This document shows, one piece after another, positions 11,949 to 46,802 of a DNA stretch of 64,000 nucleotides. The DNA comes from Ahaetulla prasina (taxonomy: Eukaryota; Chordata; Lepidosauria; Squamata; Colubridae): NCBI RefSeq assembly GCF_028640845.1, contig NC_080541.1, forward strand, positions 157,426,502 to 157,490,501, in the 5' to 3' direction. A program made the translations under genes and the position numbers. Position 1 is the stretch's first letter; the number at the start of each line of letters is the position of its first letter. The notes under the pieces are model-generated. The model did not search any database. It was not told the origin of the DNA and worked only from the letters and a program-made list of their open reading frames with translations.

Positions 11949-14756
11949 CTGAATATCCCATGAAAGGAGTCCAGTTTCTACATCCTGGTCGGTTGGATGA
12001 GAGAGGTGTTTTCCGTACTCGAGAAATCTTTATGTCCTTGGTGGAAGAAGGGCTTGTCATATTTACTGTGCTAATGTTTTCTGCATAAGAACTCTTGTCT
12101 CCAAAATATGAATCTAATAAAAATAAAAATAATGTTTTTTTGAAAGTAATATAAAATTATCACATTTCTTTATTTCTAAAGCAGTTATTTGAAAATTATT
12201 TAGTAATAACATTTTTAATTCTTTTAAACAAGATTTTGGAAATTTGGTGCCTGTGAGTGCCATAGCATTCTCACCCTTAGATGCTCTGGGATATCTAACA
12301 TTAAAATATTATATATAAATATATCTTAAATATAGTATAAATTGAAACTCATCTACCATCTCTTGAAAGTTTTAAACTTTTCAAGGTAATTTTTACCTAC
12401 ATTTTTAAAAATTGGGGACACCTATGATACTGCAGAAAACTAGGTAATGACACTTTCAGATTACTAACATCCACATTGGAGATAAAATCCATTAATCAAT
12501 TTCTAAGTATTCCTTGTTAAAGTCACAAAGTTCTATTTCCTAAATTACTAGGTTCTGCTCATCTCAGAAAAGATCACCTTTTCAATTACACAGCGGAACA
12601 GATATATAAAATTCATAGGTCCATTAAATAAGGAAGAAAACATAGTTTCACTGAACAAATAGAACAAGGCCACTGATACTGTACCTCTCCATTTTATATT
12701 TCTCAATAAAATTGCAGAAAATATGTACTTTTTCTTGTTTTGTGGAACAATTCTATGCATGCTTATTTAGAAGTTGTGTATGCTTACATTAAGTCTTACA
12801 TTAAGATTAAGACTAGATGTGACATTTGTGTGAGAGAAAATATTTCCATTAGTTGTAAAAATGTTGTGATAGAATGTCATAATTGGTTATCATCCTATGG
12901 ATTGGAACCAGATTTAGAATAAATCCACTAAAAACAAACAAATAGGTAAGCTAATTTAAATTGCAATAATCAGAAATCTATGTATTTTACTTAGCATCAC
13001 ATACAAACTATAATGGCTCTTATAAAAATACATGTATTATATTTGAATCAATAATTGTAATTTAATATAACTGAGCAGAATCTTCTTGTTCTCTAACTGA
13101 TTAATCGTTTACAAGTTTGTTTAGAAAGAAATCAAGCCTTTTTAATTTTAATGTCCTAGTTTAGAAATTCCTTTGAATTCCACCTTTTATTTTCCACTTA
13201 TCAGATTCACAATTAGTCATTCATTTAAAGTGTGTGTGCATATTTATAATTATAGCCTTAAATTATGTATGTTTAATAAATTATTAATCATATATTTAAT
13301 ATGGCTTAGTTTACTTCAGAATTTTAACCCCACCAAATAGTGTTGCAAGTTGTCCAATGCATCACCCAATTATATATTTATCCATTTGTAAAAAAATATT
13401 GTTGTTTCCCTCATATAGGGCATATGTTATCTTAATATATAAGCTGTATATCTATATTTACTTATGATTAAAAATAATAGAAAAAGCTATCTTCGAGATA
13501 CTTTTGCCAAGATAAAATTAATAATTCCAATATTCAGATAAATATTCAACATGAAAGGATTAACAAGTCAGATGTGTGATCAGATCAATTTAGAGAGCCA
13601 GTAGAGTAAATTTAAGAGATGGGATTGTCATAAAAAAAGCCTATGCCCCTTCCTCAGCCAGAAAATGCTCTTAAGTGATTCCAGGCCACCTCACAGGGCT
13701 GATCTGGCAAAGAAAGGAGGGGAAACTATGCATAACTCTTTCAGCTGCTGACCAAAAGGAAGGATGTGAAAGAAATAAAATGCTTAATAGCCAGGAGTCA
13801 GAAAAAGCTGAAAATCCGACAGGAGGACTTTGGACCAGTGACTTTCTCACTAATCCAACTCATAGGGTTGTTGTTATGGAGAAAATAGGAGGGAGGAATA
13901 TTATGTATGTCTGCCAAATTAAGTTATAGTTAGTCCTCGACTTATGACAATTTAGCCCAAAATTTCTGGTTTTAGGTGAGACACTTGTTAAGTGAGTTTT
14001 GCCCCATTTTACGACCTTTCTTGCCTTGGTTGTTAAATGAATCACTGCAGTTGATAAGTTAATAAATCAGTTGTTGAGTCTGGCTTCCCCATTTGACTTT
14101 GCTTAGGTCAGAAGGTCGCAAAAGGGGATCACATGGCCTTTTGGGACCCAGCAATAGTCATAAATATGAGTCAGTTGCCAAGCATTTGAATTTTGATCAA
14201 ACGATCATGGGGATGCTGCGAAGGTCATAATTGTCACTTTTTTTCTTTGTGCCTTTGTAACTTTGAACGGTCACTAAATGAATTGTTGTACGTCAAGGAC
14301 TACCTGTACTAAGGAAGTGATAAAGGTGGGGATAAAAGTCTATTCAATAAATACGAATTGAAGTCTTGCAGTTTTGCCCATTCAAGAACTGGGTAAACGA
14401 AACTTGTTATAAAGAGACCTAAACTTATTGCTGCTAAGGATTCCCATTCACTTATTAGAGAAGCCTTGAAAGGGGAGTAGAGGATTGAGGTTTCCGCCCA
14501 GAAGAGAGCGTTATTTTCACTATTTCAGGGGTTGCGATGGGACTTTCTTCGGGCAATGCCCACCTTCCAACCCTCTCGGAGGAAAGGCGTCATTGGGGTC
14601 CCTGATGGCCGTTTTCCCTCGCTGAGGGTGAGAAGGCTCGTCGGTCAAACCCGGCGTCTCTTGAAGACCGAACTGGTAACGGGGCTGACGCTCGCGGCCA
14701 GAAGACGACGAGCAGCGGCCCGAATAAGAGGTGGAAGCAGCAGATGCTTCCTCCAT
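11949..14756 (-). CDS. MSH4: MutS homolog 4, exons 1-2 (5' partial gene)
   Basis: MSH4 pairs with MSH5 as a meiosis-specific MutS clamp that stabilises crossover intermediates on chromosomes. Only the N-terminus is here. Exon 1 coding is 14756-14564: the first ATG gives a Ser-rich start ([12 protein letters not shown]...) and then [10 protein letters not shown], matching RYNFGLQETP of human MSH4. Its donor reads AAG|GTGGGC, leaving phase 1. Exon 2 is 12113-11949: the split Asp codon is followed by [12 protein letters not shown] and later [10 protein letters not shown] and WTPFMGYS, matching human SYFGNKRAYAEN, KTPLSTGNP and WTPQVGYS; donor CAG|GTAAAG. Introns are GT-AG. The MutS core and ATPase exons lie beyond base 1, so intron 2 exceeds 11.9 kb. 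The N-terminus is fast-evolving; the start was chosen because it is the first in-frame ATG and its distance to RYQFG (25 aa) is close to human (28 aa). Confidence 0.9.
13928..14306. mobile_element. TA-flanked MITE (family B) in MSH4 intron 1
   Basis: Opens 'agtcctcgacttatgacaat' and closes 'gtacgtcaaggactacctg' before TA. Internal family blocks 'ttgttaagtgagttttgccc' and 'ttgccaagcatttgaatttt' are present. It lies about 250 bp downstream of the MSH4 exon 1 donor. Confidence 0.78.
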
Positions 14757-14920
14757 GATCCACTTGATTCGGGGATCGCTTCTAGGAAACCCCACCCCGA
14801 GGCAGACGGCTTAAGAAACCCTCCGTGCCGATCGCCTCAAAAATCAGCCCGCGCCTCAGCTGCGCTGATTGGAGACAGCGGACTGTACTATTTCAAGTAA
14901 GACAGGGGTGGATCCCATTT
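14757..14920 (-). promoter_or_regulatory. MSH4 5' flank: CpG-containing promoter with CCAAT box
   Basis: The region around exon 1 (about 14500-14900) is clearly richer in G+C and CpG than its surroundings. On the minus strand an inverted CCAAT box lies at 14872-14868 in 'tccaatcagc', about 112 bp upstream of the chosen ATG. The transcription start is not determined. Confidence 0.5.
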
Positions 14921-15244
14921 AATTGATTTCGCTAAGTGACAAAAAAATAACTCTCATACGAGCTCCCTCAACTTTGGGGAGGAACTTTCTTACACAGGTG
15001 AACATTAGAGAGTATGATTTACGTATGCTCCTCCCCCTTAACATTTTCAGCCGTTATCTCAAAATTGTACAACCCACCAGGAAAAAAAACACCCTTGACT
15101 GTGGAGGCTTCAGGAGGACGGCTCTTCTTTTTTTTTTTTTCCTGTCGGGTTATCCAAACGTGATGCAGTGTCATCACTTTCATGATGGGAACTGTAGTCC
15201 ACACAGCTTAGACTTTGGTTAAGAAATCCTAGCCCACAGTTGTA

Positions 15245-15843
15245 CTTTTTAAAAGTACGCTTTAAAAAAGGAACTTCCTAGGCAGTTGACACTGCAGTTC
15301 ATTTGTAGCAAATATGCGAACTGAGAGCATATACACCTGTCTGCAGAAAAAACAATTGCTACCAACCTGCCTTCCATTGAGGATCTGTATACTGCCCGAG
15401 TCAGAGGGCTGTGAGAATATTTACAGATCTCTCGCATTCTGGACATAAACTGTATCAACTCCTACCCTCAAAACGACACTATAAAGCACTGCAGTTTCTT
15501 CCCAAAGGCCATCACTCTGCTAAACAAAGAATTCCTTCAACACTGTCAAACTATTTACTAAATCTGCACTTCTATTAATCTTCCCATCGTTCCCATCACC
15601 AATCTCCTTCCACTTATGACTGTAACTTTCTTGCTTGTATCCTTACAATTTATATTGATAGTTTCCTGATTGCTTATTTGTACCCCATGACTATCATTAA
15701 GTGTTGTATCTTATGATTCTTGATGAATGTAGACACACATTCTTTGTGTGTCTAATCATACTTAGTCAATAAAAAATTCTATTCTATTCTATTGTGTGTC
15801 CAATCACACTTGGCCAATAAAGAATTCTATTCTATTCTATTTA
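15245..15843 (+). mobile_element. L2/L3-like LINE 3' end with ATTCT tail
   Basis: Homologous to 62940-63470: 'attgctaccaacctgccttc', 'cattgaggatctgtatactg' and 'ccaaaggccatcactctgct' are shared. The 3' UTR ends with 'cacttggccaataaagaatt' and short (ATTCT)n runs at 15776-15840, with a duplicated end block ('ttggccaataa' or 'ttagtcaataa' twice, at about 15760 and 15812). Coding frame broken. Confidence 0.82.
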
Positions 15844-17032
15844 GAACTAAGGGAAATGATATGCATAATTTTAGATTGTTTCGTGCAGGATAAGGCCTTC
15901 TTCTCAGAGCTGTCAGTAGCCTGTTAGCATTGGAGTGGATGCTTGCATATCCTTAGTTCATATCCTTAAAAAATGCAGTATTAAGCATAAAGCCTATTGA
16001 AAGCTGGACTTAATTAAGCCTGAACTGAATGTTTGATTATAAGTGATGAGATGCAGCTGTCAGACTTGAAGCCAACAAAATCTGCAATTTGGATTGCAAT
16101 AGGATTGCTTTAATGCCATTTTGAAGAGCTACTATTGTATCCCTCTTGAGCTTTATTTTGTATTCAGGTGACAGGTGACAGAACTACCAAAACACACTGC
16201 ATTTTTATTTAGGAATCTAATACTGATCTGTATGCAATAGTGTAGTATTTCATTACATATATCCTTTCCTGGCACTTCAAGCTCCAATTTCAAACTCTTG
16301 CTTGCAACTTCAGACTAACCTAACCCAGTTAAACGTAGATAAAATTAAAGAGAGGAAAAATGAGAACATATTTCCAAATACATTGATAAAGAAAACCAGA
16401 ATTTAAAAATGCAGCAGTTGCAAATTGACTGATAATGGATACATTTTCTTCAGTATAAATGAATGGTGGTAGGGGTTTCCTGATATTCTTTGAAGCGTTT
16501 TTAGCAGAAGTGTACTTTAGTAGTTAGAACCAGAAATTCTGATTTATAGCATTAGCAGTTCAGAAAATGAGCATGTTTGTATGACACATCCTTGTTTGAC
16601 CTGATAACCTAATAAAATTCAGTTTCATTGGAAACAGCCATCTTGGTTGGTGCTTAGGTCACACTTGAAAGTTACTCAGTGTAGTTCTTTAAAAATTAAA
16701 ATTTAGAAATTGAGTTACTACTGCAGAAAAAATTGGTGTTGTTTTTTAAGCACCATTTTACTTTCTCCTTCCACATGGCACAGAATGAAAAAATGGAAAG
16801 ATTATTTGGCTAGGATTGGTGTAATTTGTAGCCATTTTAATATTCCATTTTTGTCACAGATAGAAAGCAAATGATAATCTTCCATTGGTAAAGGTCAGAG
16901 TTGATATGGAGCTGAATATTTAATTCTGTAGTTGTACTTGGCCCAAGCCTGGAATTCAGTATCCCTACTTCTTCATCTCGCTGTGCTTTTGAGCTATTGG
17001 GATTTTTTTTTAAATCAAATACACTTTGAAAA
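15844..17032. other. MSH4-RABGGTB spacer, no recognised feature
   Basis: AT-rich DNA between the MSH4 promoter and the RABGGTB 3' end. I see no exon, RNA gene or clear repeat. Confidence 0.4.
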
Positions 17033-17411
17033 TATAGCTAGTGCTTGGTTTACATCAAGACTGGAATTGCCATCATTAAGTGATGTGGCTGCCAAGTGTG
17101 ATGTCATATGACTGTACTGCTTACCAATGGCAGTTCTGGTTGCCATAATCTCATATGACCATAACTTCCAACTTTCTTTGGCTTTCCCATTGGCTTTGCT
17201 TGTCGGAAGGTAGCAGGAAATGTTGGAAATCATGATTACGTAACCGTGGCTTGCTGTGAGATGATCATGAACACGGCACTAAGTGTCCAGATTGCGATCA
17301 CGTCTGAATACAATGCAGTAGCCAGAAAACTGAGAACTGGTTAAAACCACTCGTTTAGTGATGAGTTTGAATTGTTGCTGAACAAGGAATTGTAACCAGA
17401 GGACCCACCTG
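17033..17411. mobile_element. TA-flanked MITE (family B), degenerate
   Basis: Interior blocks 'ggctttgcttgtcggaaggt' and 'tttgaattgttgctgaac' match the family; the right end is 'ggacccacctg' before TA. The left end is eroded. Confidence 0.6.
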
Positions 17412-17675
17412 TACAATTCTGCTTTTACATAATATGAACAACTCTGGTTTAACAATTGTTGCCTTTCTCGGTCTAATGTGCACGAGTCACATGTAGCATA
17501 AAGGCTACAACCTAAATATTTGATTAAAAAACCCCTTGTGAGATACTTTTTTGAAAACAGACATGCAACAAAAAATGCAAGCCTGAAAATTTCTCACTTC
17601 CAGTGGACTGTGGACAAATACGTCTATAATTATAATTAACTTTAATCTGTTTTAAGCAAAACAGATATTTATACT

Positions 17676-18304
17676 TTTATTTCAATCAACTTACAAATGC
17701 AGTTGTGACATGTGAAATAGAGGCATTTCTATAATTCTAATGGAAACAAGTATTTTCTCTTGCAGAAAACAATCTTATACAACTTTATTCTTGAATATAT
17801 ACAATTATTCCAAGTCTACTAAAATTGGGATTCAAGCCACATTGTACAATAAATACTTTAGAGCAAAGAAAACAAGTTGTAGAATTCAGCAAGGCCATTA
17901 GTTAAAACCAAGTTACATTATGAATTTTCATTAAAGAATGTCATTAATAGAGAGTAACTATTTGGATACCATTGTATTTCTTCTATTATGGTTTGACAAA
18001 TAAATTAAACTGGATTTAATTATCGCATATCCTGAAGGGGAATTCAAGTGCATGAAGTGTCACTGGCAAAATAAACAAGTAAATTTCTATCAACAGAAGA
18101 AATGCCTAGGACAATTTACTATCTAGTAGTTGTTGCTTATCACCCAAATGGATGAATGATTGTATCATAATCGTAATTCAAGTATTTATCTACTGCACCT
18201 AACACAGTATGGTATTTTCAAAGTGAAGCAGCACTGGAGGCAAAATACTTAAATACATACATCTGTTACTGAAAACCTCAAGTACATGTCACACTCAGTT
18301 TATT
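17676..18304 (-). terminator. Candidate RABGGTB polyadenylation signals
   Basis: Minus-strand AATAAA hexamers occur at 18304-18299, 17789-17784 and 17681-17676, roughly 135, 650 and 760 nt past the RABGGTB stop codon. Which is used cannot be told from sequence. Confidence 0.35.
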
Positions 18305-18438
18305 TACTTTGTTTACAGTAACATGTACAAAATGATAGTGCTTACAGTAAAGTGGCAATTTATAATGTAAACACATTTAGAAATGCCTTGATGGAAAAAT
18401 TCAAAGCTGCTGATTAAAGTATTTATACATACTGTACC

Positions 18439-28700
<10,262 letters not shown>

Positions 28701-28860
28701 AATGGTACATCGGCGATGCCTGCTCACGTGACTCCCAGACTCATGCGCATCGCTCACCGGAAAAAAAAAAGGAAAAAGAAGCCGATTTCCGTCCCGTGTC
28801 CCGAATGGATCCGCTAGAGCTGGCTAAGAATTGCCTGTACGGAGGAAAAGTTGTTTCCGC
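28701..28860 (-). promoter_or_regulatory. RABGGTB promoter and 5' UTR: CpG island, TOP-like tract, E-box
   Basis: The island spans about 28320-28870. On the minus strand a 23-nt nearly pure pyrimidine run (28781-28759: CTTCTTTTTCC then T10 and CC) lies about 60 nt upstream of the ATG and resembles a 5' terminal oligopyrimidine start, common in snoRNA host genes. Between it and the ATG is a palindromic TCACGTGA (28724-28731), an E-box of the USF/TFEB kind. Two upstream ATGs occur: one opens an 8-codon uORF ending at TGA inside the E-box area; the other (28710-28708) overlaps the true start out of frame. The main ATG has A at -3 and, after splicing, G at +4. Confidence 0.6.
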
Positions 28861-28974
28861 GGCGTTTTGTTTTGTTTAAATTATTTTTGTTGTTGTTTAA
28901 CCAACAACTGTACGGCGAAAACTAATTATTGATTTGGGTGCTTCTTTCCATTTAAAGAAATTATTATTATTATT

Positions 28975-29180
28975 ATTTTATTTATTTATTTTGTCACAAC
29001 ATCATACAAAAAGATTATATAGCATATAAACATATATATGAGTAAATATTAGGAGGTATAAGCATATATATATATAGGAAGAAGAAAAGAAAAACAATAG
29101 GACAGGAACGGTATAGGCACGTTTGTGCGCTTATGCACGCCCCTTAACTTATTCCGAGAGGTTCTGTTTTATACTCGGAG
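28975..29180 (-). mobile_element. CR1-type LINE 3' UTR stub
   Basis: The 'acaggaacggtataggcacg' to 'gcttatgcacgccccttaac' block and the (AAATA)n tail match the 3' UTR of the LINE at 3150-4062. Only the last about 200 bp are present. Confidence 0.75.
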
Positions 29181-29250
29181 AACACTACATTGGGGGGAGT
29201 TATCAATTTCGTTTAAATAATAATCTTATCTGGTTCCTGTGTTTATAGAA

Positions 29251-29396
29251 CAGGGGTCTCCAAACTTAGCAACTTTTAAGACTTGTGGACTTCAACTCCC
29301 AGAATTCCTCAGCCCGCTTTGCTGAAATTAGTCAGCTTTGCTGGACGAGGAATTCTGGGAGTTGAAGTCCACAAGTCTTAATAGTTTGGAGACCCG
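29251..29396. mobile_element. Palindromic hAT-like MITE
   Basis: Foldback starting 'caggggtctccaaac' and ending 'gtttggagaccc', with arms 'gacttgtggacttcaactcc' and 'ggagttgaagtccacaagtc'. Left flank ttatagaa and right flank ttatataa are a likely 8-bp target duplication with one change. Confidence 0.75.
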
Positions 29397-29443
29397 TTAT
29401 ATAAAATAGATATTGATGGGGGTGGGGGTTCGTGCCTTCTTTA

Positions 29444-29820
29444 CAGGTAGTTCTCGACTTAACGACCGTGATCAAGCCCAAAATTTCTGTTTGGGAAATT
29501 TCATTTCGTAAGTGAAGCTTCCCCCATTTTACGACCTTTATTGTCAGTTAAGTGAATCATTGCAGTTATTAAGTTAGTATCAAGGTGGTTAAATGAATCC
29601 ATCTTCCCCCTTGACTTTGTCAAAAGGTTGCAGTGGGGGATCAGGATACTGCAACTATCATAAATATGAACCATTTGCCAAGCATCCAAATTTTGATCAT
29701 TTGATAATGGGGATACTGCAAAGGTTGTAAGAGTGAAAAAGGGTCATCAGTCACCTTTTTCAGTTCTGTTGGAACTTTGAATGGTCACTAAATGTACTGT
29801 TGAAAGTCAAGGACAACTTT
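29444..29820. mobile_element. TA-flanked MITE (family B)
   Basis: Starts 'caggtagttctcgacttaac', ends 'gaaagtcaaggacaactt'; interior 'ttaagtgaatcattgcagtt' and 'gccaagcatccaaattttga'. Located in the RABGGTB-ACADM spacer. Confidence 0.75.
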
Positions 29821-29994
29821 ACTTGTTTTTGCTCTATTCCTGATTCCCACCTTCTCGGTTTTGAGATTAATTCAATGAACTGGTTATTGTAGTTATCAAA
29901 AGTTCTACAATCTTATATTAACTCCAAAAAGTTATAAGGAATTAAAACCTGCTGCAAAAGACTGCATTAGTTCCTCTGCTAATATACCTTAAGA

Positions 29995-30125
29995 CAGGGG
30001 TCTCCAACCTTGGCAACTTTAAGACTTGTGGACTTCAACTCCCAGAGTTCCTCATCCAGCAAAGCTGAGGAATTCTGGGAGTTGAAGTCCACAAGTCTTA
30101 AAGTTGCTAAGGTTGGAGACCCCTG
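29995..30125. mobile_element. Palindromic hAT-like MITE with perfect 8-bp TSD
   Basis: Terminal inverted repeats 'caggggtctccaaccttggc' and its inverse. Exact target duplication ccttaaga at 29987-29994 and 30126-30133. An 8-bp duplication and CAGGG ends are diagnostic of hAT-type transposition. Confidence 0.9.
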
Positions 30126-30669
30126 CCTTAAGACATACAACATGAGAAATCATGTTGGGCACTTAAAGTTGAATCGTGCAAGATTTTCTTAAAATGCCAA
30201 AAGGAAATGAAAGTGATATTACCTATATAAATATAACTTAAAACTTGATTTGTTCTCCATAGAAGTCCTACAATTAGAAAAGCAAATGAAACAAAGGACT
30301 CAAAAGCAGACTTGTTCATTTATTGAAGGAAATGGTCCAAAGGTACATATTTCTGTGTGGCAAAAGTATACAAACCTCATCCTCATTTGATGGTGAAATT
30401 AGTCAGGTGTTTCAATTAATGGGATGATAATCAGATGTGAGTGTGGGAGGTCCTGCCTTAGTTCAAGAGCAGATTCAGGTTCTTCACTATCATAAGTGAG
30501 ATTTTCACGACACAGCTATACAGAATTGTGTCACAGCTGGAAGAAAGCTTTCTGAGGATCTCTGAAAAACAGCTGCTGACACTCAGGCTGGAAAAGGTGA
30601 CAAAACTATTTTTGAAGCATTTGGACTTTACCACTCCACTATTAGGCAGACTGAATACACAGGGAGGAC

Positions 30670-30827
30670 CAGGGGTGGTATTCACCTATCTTTGCTACCA
30701 GTTTGCAAATGTGAGCACGCCCAGTGTCAAAAATGGGATGTGATGTTCGGGCGGGTGGGTAGAGCCTCCTACAGCCACCACTAACGGTTCGCCCAAATTG
30801 GATAGAACCAGTTGAATACCACCACTG
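30670..30827. mobile_element. hAT-like MITE
   Basis: Ends 'caggggtggtattcacc' and 'gaataccaccactg'. Flanks gggaggac (30662-30669) and gggaggtc (30828-30835) differ by one base. The interior has 'taacggttcgcccaaattgg' and 'agaaccagtt', like the larger elements at 58427 and 60026. Confidence 0.78.
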
Positions 30828-30835
30828 GGGAGGTC

Positions 30836-31951
30836 ATTCAAAACCATTGTTACCTTCTCCATTCTATTCTGGAAAGGGGGGAAAGTATGTCATCTGAAAA
30901 TCGGTGTCTCAGTTGTGTTCCTTACTTTGGCTCCATATCAAAGTCTGCAGTGTTGCTGCCCTCACAACAATAGTAGTTATTGCAGCTATTGGAATACTGA
31001 TGATTGCTTCATTGGTAGGGCAGACAAACAGCCAATAGAAAGTGGGAAAGTGAACAATCTGCACTTAGCCTGGGCACTTTTCAGATCTGGGTGACAATAA
31101 ATGTTGCATACTGATATCTGATCAAAAGAATGAGTTATTCCACAAGGTTCATATTCCCCAGATTGAACTCCCATCAAGGGGAGGAAAAGCTATACAAAAG
31201 AAGTATCTTCAGCAGCAACAGTTATTTTTCCCTTCCCGCCATGGCCAAATGCAATAGATCAATACTGTACAAAAAAAAGTTTTCAATCAGGAGATTTTAT
31301 GGCATTTTTCAAAAGAAAACAATAGTAATTTTCTTCCAAATAGCCTTAATTCAGCATAGATTGTTGTGATCGTCAATGAACAGGAAAAAGGCTGTTCCAG
31401 ACTAGAGGCAAAGAGGCTATATAAGAAAATACTTTCAGTGCTTGTATAGCTCTGCAAATATAACTTATGCTTATGAATATTAGTCTTCCTGTTATAAATC
31501 TAATGTTATTTTAACAGATTAACACTGGTATGATGGAGGTTTCTTTCACTTCTCTCAAAAATAAATGAGGACCCTTAAAGTAGGGGTTGTGAAGGGTGGG
31601 AGAAGAGGCGGGGGAAGAACATTAGCAAATAATGGTTTATTGGAGAAATAAAATCAAGCTCACTGCCCAAAGATGTTTTTTTTAAAAACTTGTTCATTTG
31701 GTTTTGCTATTTAAATAAACTTTCATCTCTTTGGGAGAAGACAGGTTAACATACTTCAGTACACATAAGGATTAACATGAATCGGATATCTCAGTTTCAA
31801 TACCAAAATAACTATATACACACATTATAATAAAAAGGTCATATTTAGGCATATAGAATTTTGGCTTACTAGTAATTTGAAATTACAGCTCATAAGAATA
31901 CTGTAATTCAGGAGAAAATTGCATTGCATGGCTATGTTTTATCATATTTGA
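30836..31951. other. RABGGTB-ACADM spacer, no recognised feature
   Basis: No exon, RNA gene or clear repeat. Short open frames have no domains. Confidence 0.4.
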
Positions 31952-31959
31952 GTATAGAT

Positions 31960-32076
31960 CAGGGCTGTCAAACTCGCATCGTCACCTGACGTATCGCAAC
32001 CTCCCCCCCCCTTTGCTAAAACGGTGGTGGGCGTGGCTAGTGCGTGACGCATCTGGCCCGCAGCGTGACACCCCTG
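31960..32076. mobile_element. Short hAT-like MITE
   Basis: Ends 'cagggctgtcaaactc' and 'gcgtgacacccctg'; flanks gtatagat (31952-31959) and gtacagat (32077-32084). A 117-bp internal-deletion relative of the elements at 43693 and 53329. Confidence 0.78.
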
Positions 32077-32077
32077 G

Positions 32078-32593
32078 TACAGATAGTCCTTGCAACAGGA
32101 ATTGCAACAGGAATTTGCATTCTCAAATGATGTGATGTGAGGGGGTGCATGAAGGATGCTGCATGGGTCAGGAACAGTATGTGGGAGGTGCCATGAGGGT
32201 TGGTGAGAGTGCATAAAGTGTCATACAGGTAAGGGTATATTCACAGGGGTATGAATCAGAGGGTGAGTAGCTAATGCGAAGTGAGTGCAGAGAGGCTGAA
32301 AGACTGTGTGATAAGAAACACTAAGTTCAGCAACTTGCAATCTTTCCTTCTAGCTTCCCTATTGGCCTGGAGAAGCCAGCAGGAAAGATTGCAAGTGGCA
32401 TTTGTGATTGTGAGATGCATGTCAACTGGCTATAAGTGTGAACTGGTTGTCAAGCACCCAAATTGTAATCAAATGACTAGCAGGGTGCTAGGATGACCGA
32501 AACTCCAAGAACTGGTTGTAACCACCATTCGTTAACTGGCACTGTAACTTGGAATTGTTGATTGAGTGATCATAGATCAAGGAATACCTGTCA
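32078..32593. mobile_element. TA-flanked MITE (family B), degenerate with extra sequence
   Basis: The left end 'cagatagtccttgcaac' begins inside the right flank of the hAT MITE; the right end is 'atcaaggaatacctg'. The interior 'ttgtcaagcacccaaattgt' matches the family. Around 32100-32330 the sequence is not family-like. Confidence 0.5.
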
Positions 32594-32849
32594 AGGTATA
32601 CCATAACATTTAAGGCACCATTATCTCTCTTCTTCTTTTACAACATCCTCAAAAATTTATCCCAGAGAATTGAAGTTGACTCCAAACAGTGGAGTTAAGG
32701 CATGCGAAAGGAAATTGGGATAGATTTTTTTTGCACCCTTCAGCAAGGAACTTTCATTAAATTTCATTCTGCTCTGTAAAACAAAAATAACTTCTATAGT
32801 CTTTATGAATCCAATTGCAGGCAATAAAACTAATTTATCTACAATTTTT

Positions 32850-32855
32850 TTTAAT
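32850..32855 (-). terminator. Candidate ACADM polyadenylation signal (ATTAAA)
   Basis: Minus-strand ATTAAA about 380 nt past the ACADM stop. No better AATAAA lies between it and the stop. Usage unproven. Confidence 0.3.
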
Positions 32856-33234
32856 CTAGTCAATATGTAATATGTAGTAATGCTGCGATACAGATCTAAC
32901 AACATCTAATTTACACATGGCTTCCAGACTTCAATTTGGTATGAAATTCTTCGTCTGATTTATGTCAGTGAACCTGTTCAATTACAAAAATCCAAGGCAC
33001 TTTAAATACACTATAGAGATTTCAAAGAGCAGAGATAACCGTGTCATGATAAAGCTGAACAAAAATATGAAATCTCTTGAATAGTTCTAGAAATTAAGTG
33101 ACTGGCTTTTTCATGTATTAGGTTTTGACAATACCACTGTTGAAGCCATTTTTGTCCAGTATTAAAAAGTAAATTACCAGGGGGGAAAAAAGCCCAACAT
33201 TTGTAAATCAAGCTAATGTTCATCAGGGACATTC

Positions 33235-46380
<13,146 letters not shown>

Positions 46381-46700
46381 GACAAAGCCTTTCTTCTTCT
46401 CTTCCTCCCCGAACCTGCCAGGCCGCGACTGAACTTCACACCGATTTACACCGCCTAGACCCGCCTCCTGCGAGCGGAGGAGCGGGGAGAGGTTGGCCCT
46501 TCCGGAGGCCCCGGGCGGCTGAAGCGGAGAACAGAGGCGGGAAGAAGAAGAGGAGGAGGAGGAAGAAAGCAGGCTGGCTGGCTGGTTGGCAGGGCGGGTG
46601 CTATTGAAGTGCTTGCCTTGGTGGTGAACTGCTAGGGAATCGGTCTCGTTTTTTAGCGCCGCGGGATGCGCGGATCCAAGCCTGAGGAGTTAGTTTGTGG
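46381..46700 (-). promoter_or_regulatory. ACADM CpG-island promoter
   Basis: GC-rich, CpG-containing DNA from about 46050 to 46700 spans exon 1. On the plus strand 'agacccgcctcctgcgagcg' (about 46456-46475) contains a GC-box-like element, and no TATA box is visible, typical of a housekeeping metabolic gene. The start ATG has G at -3 and +4. Confidence 0.55.
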
Positions 46701-46802
46701 TTCGGTGCCCTGGTTCAGACCAAAGCATGAGGAAGCGTGTCTAGAAACCCGGTTTATTCTTAGTTTTTAGTTTCACGGCAACACCGGGATGCATTCGAAC
46801 GG

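Noticed and set aside
14793..14795. An upstream in-frame start for MSH4 giving 13 more residues
   Set aside because: The codon is GTG, not ATG; the first in-frame ATG is at 14756-14754 and fits the human N-terminal length better.
14532..14900. 122-codon plus-strand frame over the MSH4 first exon
   Set aside because: It is antisense to MSH4 exon 1 in CpG-rich DNA, where long chance frames are common, and has no recognisable domain.
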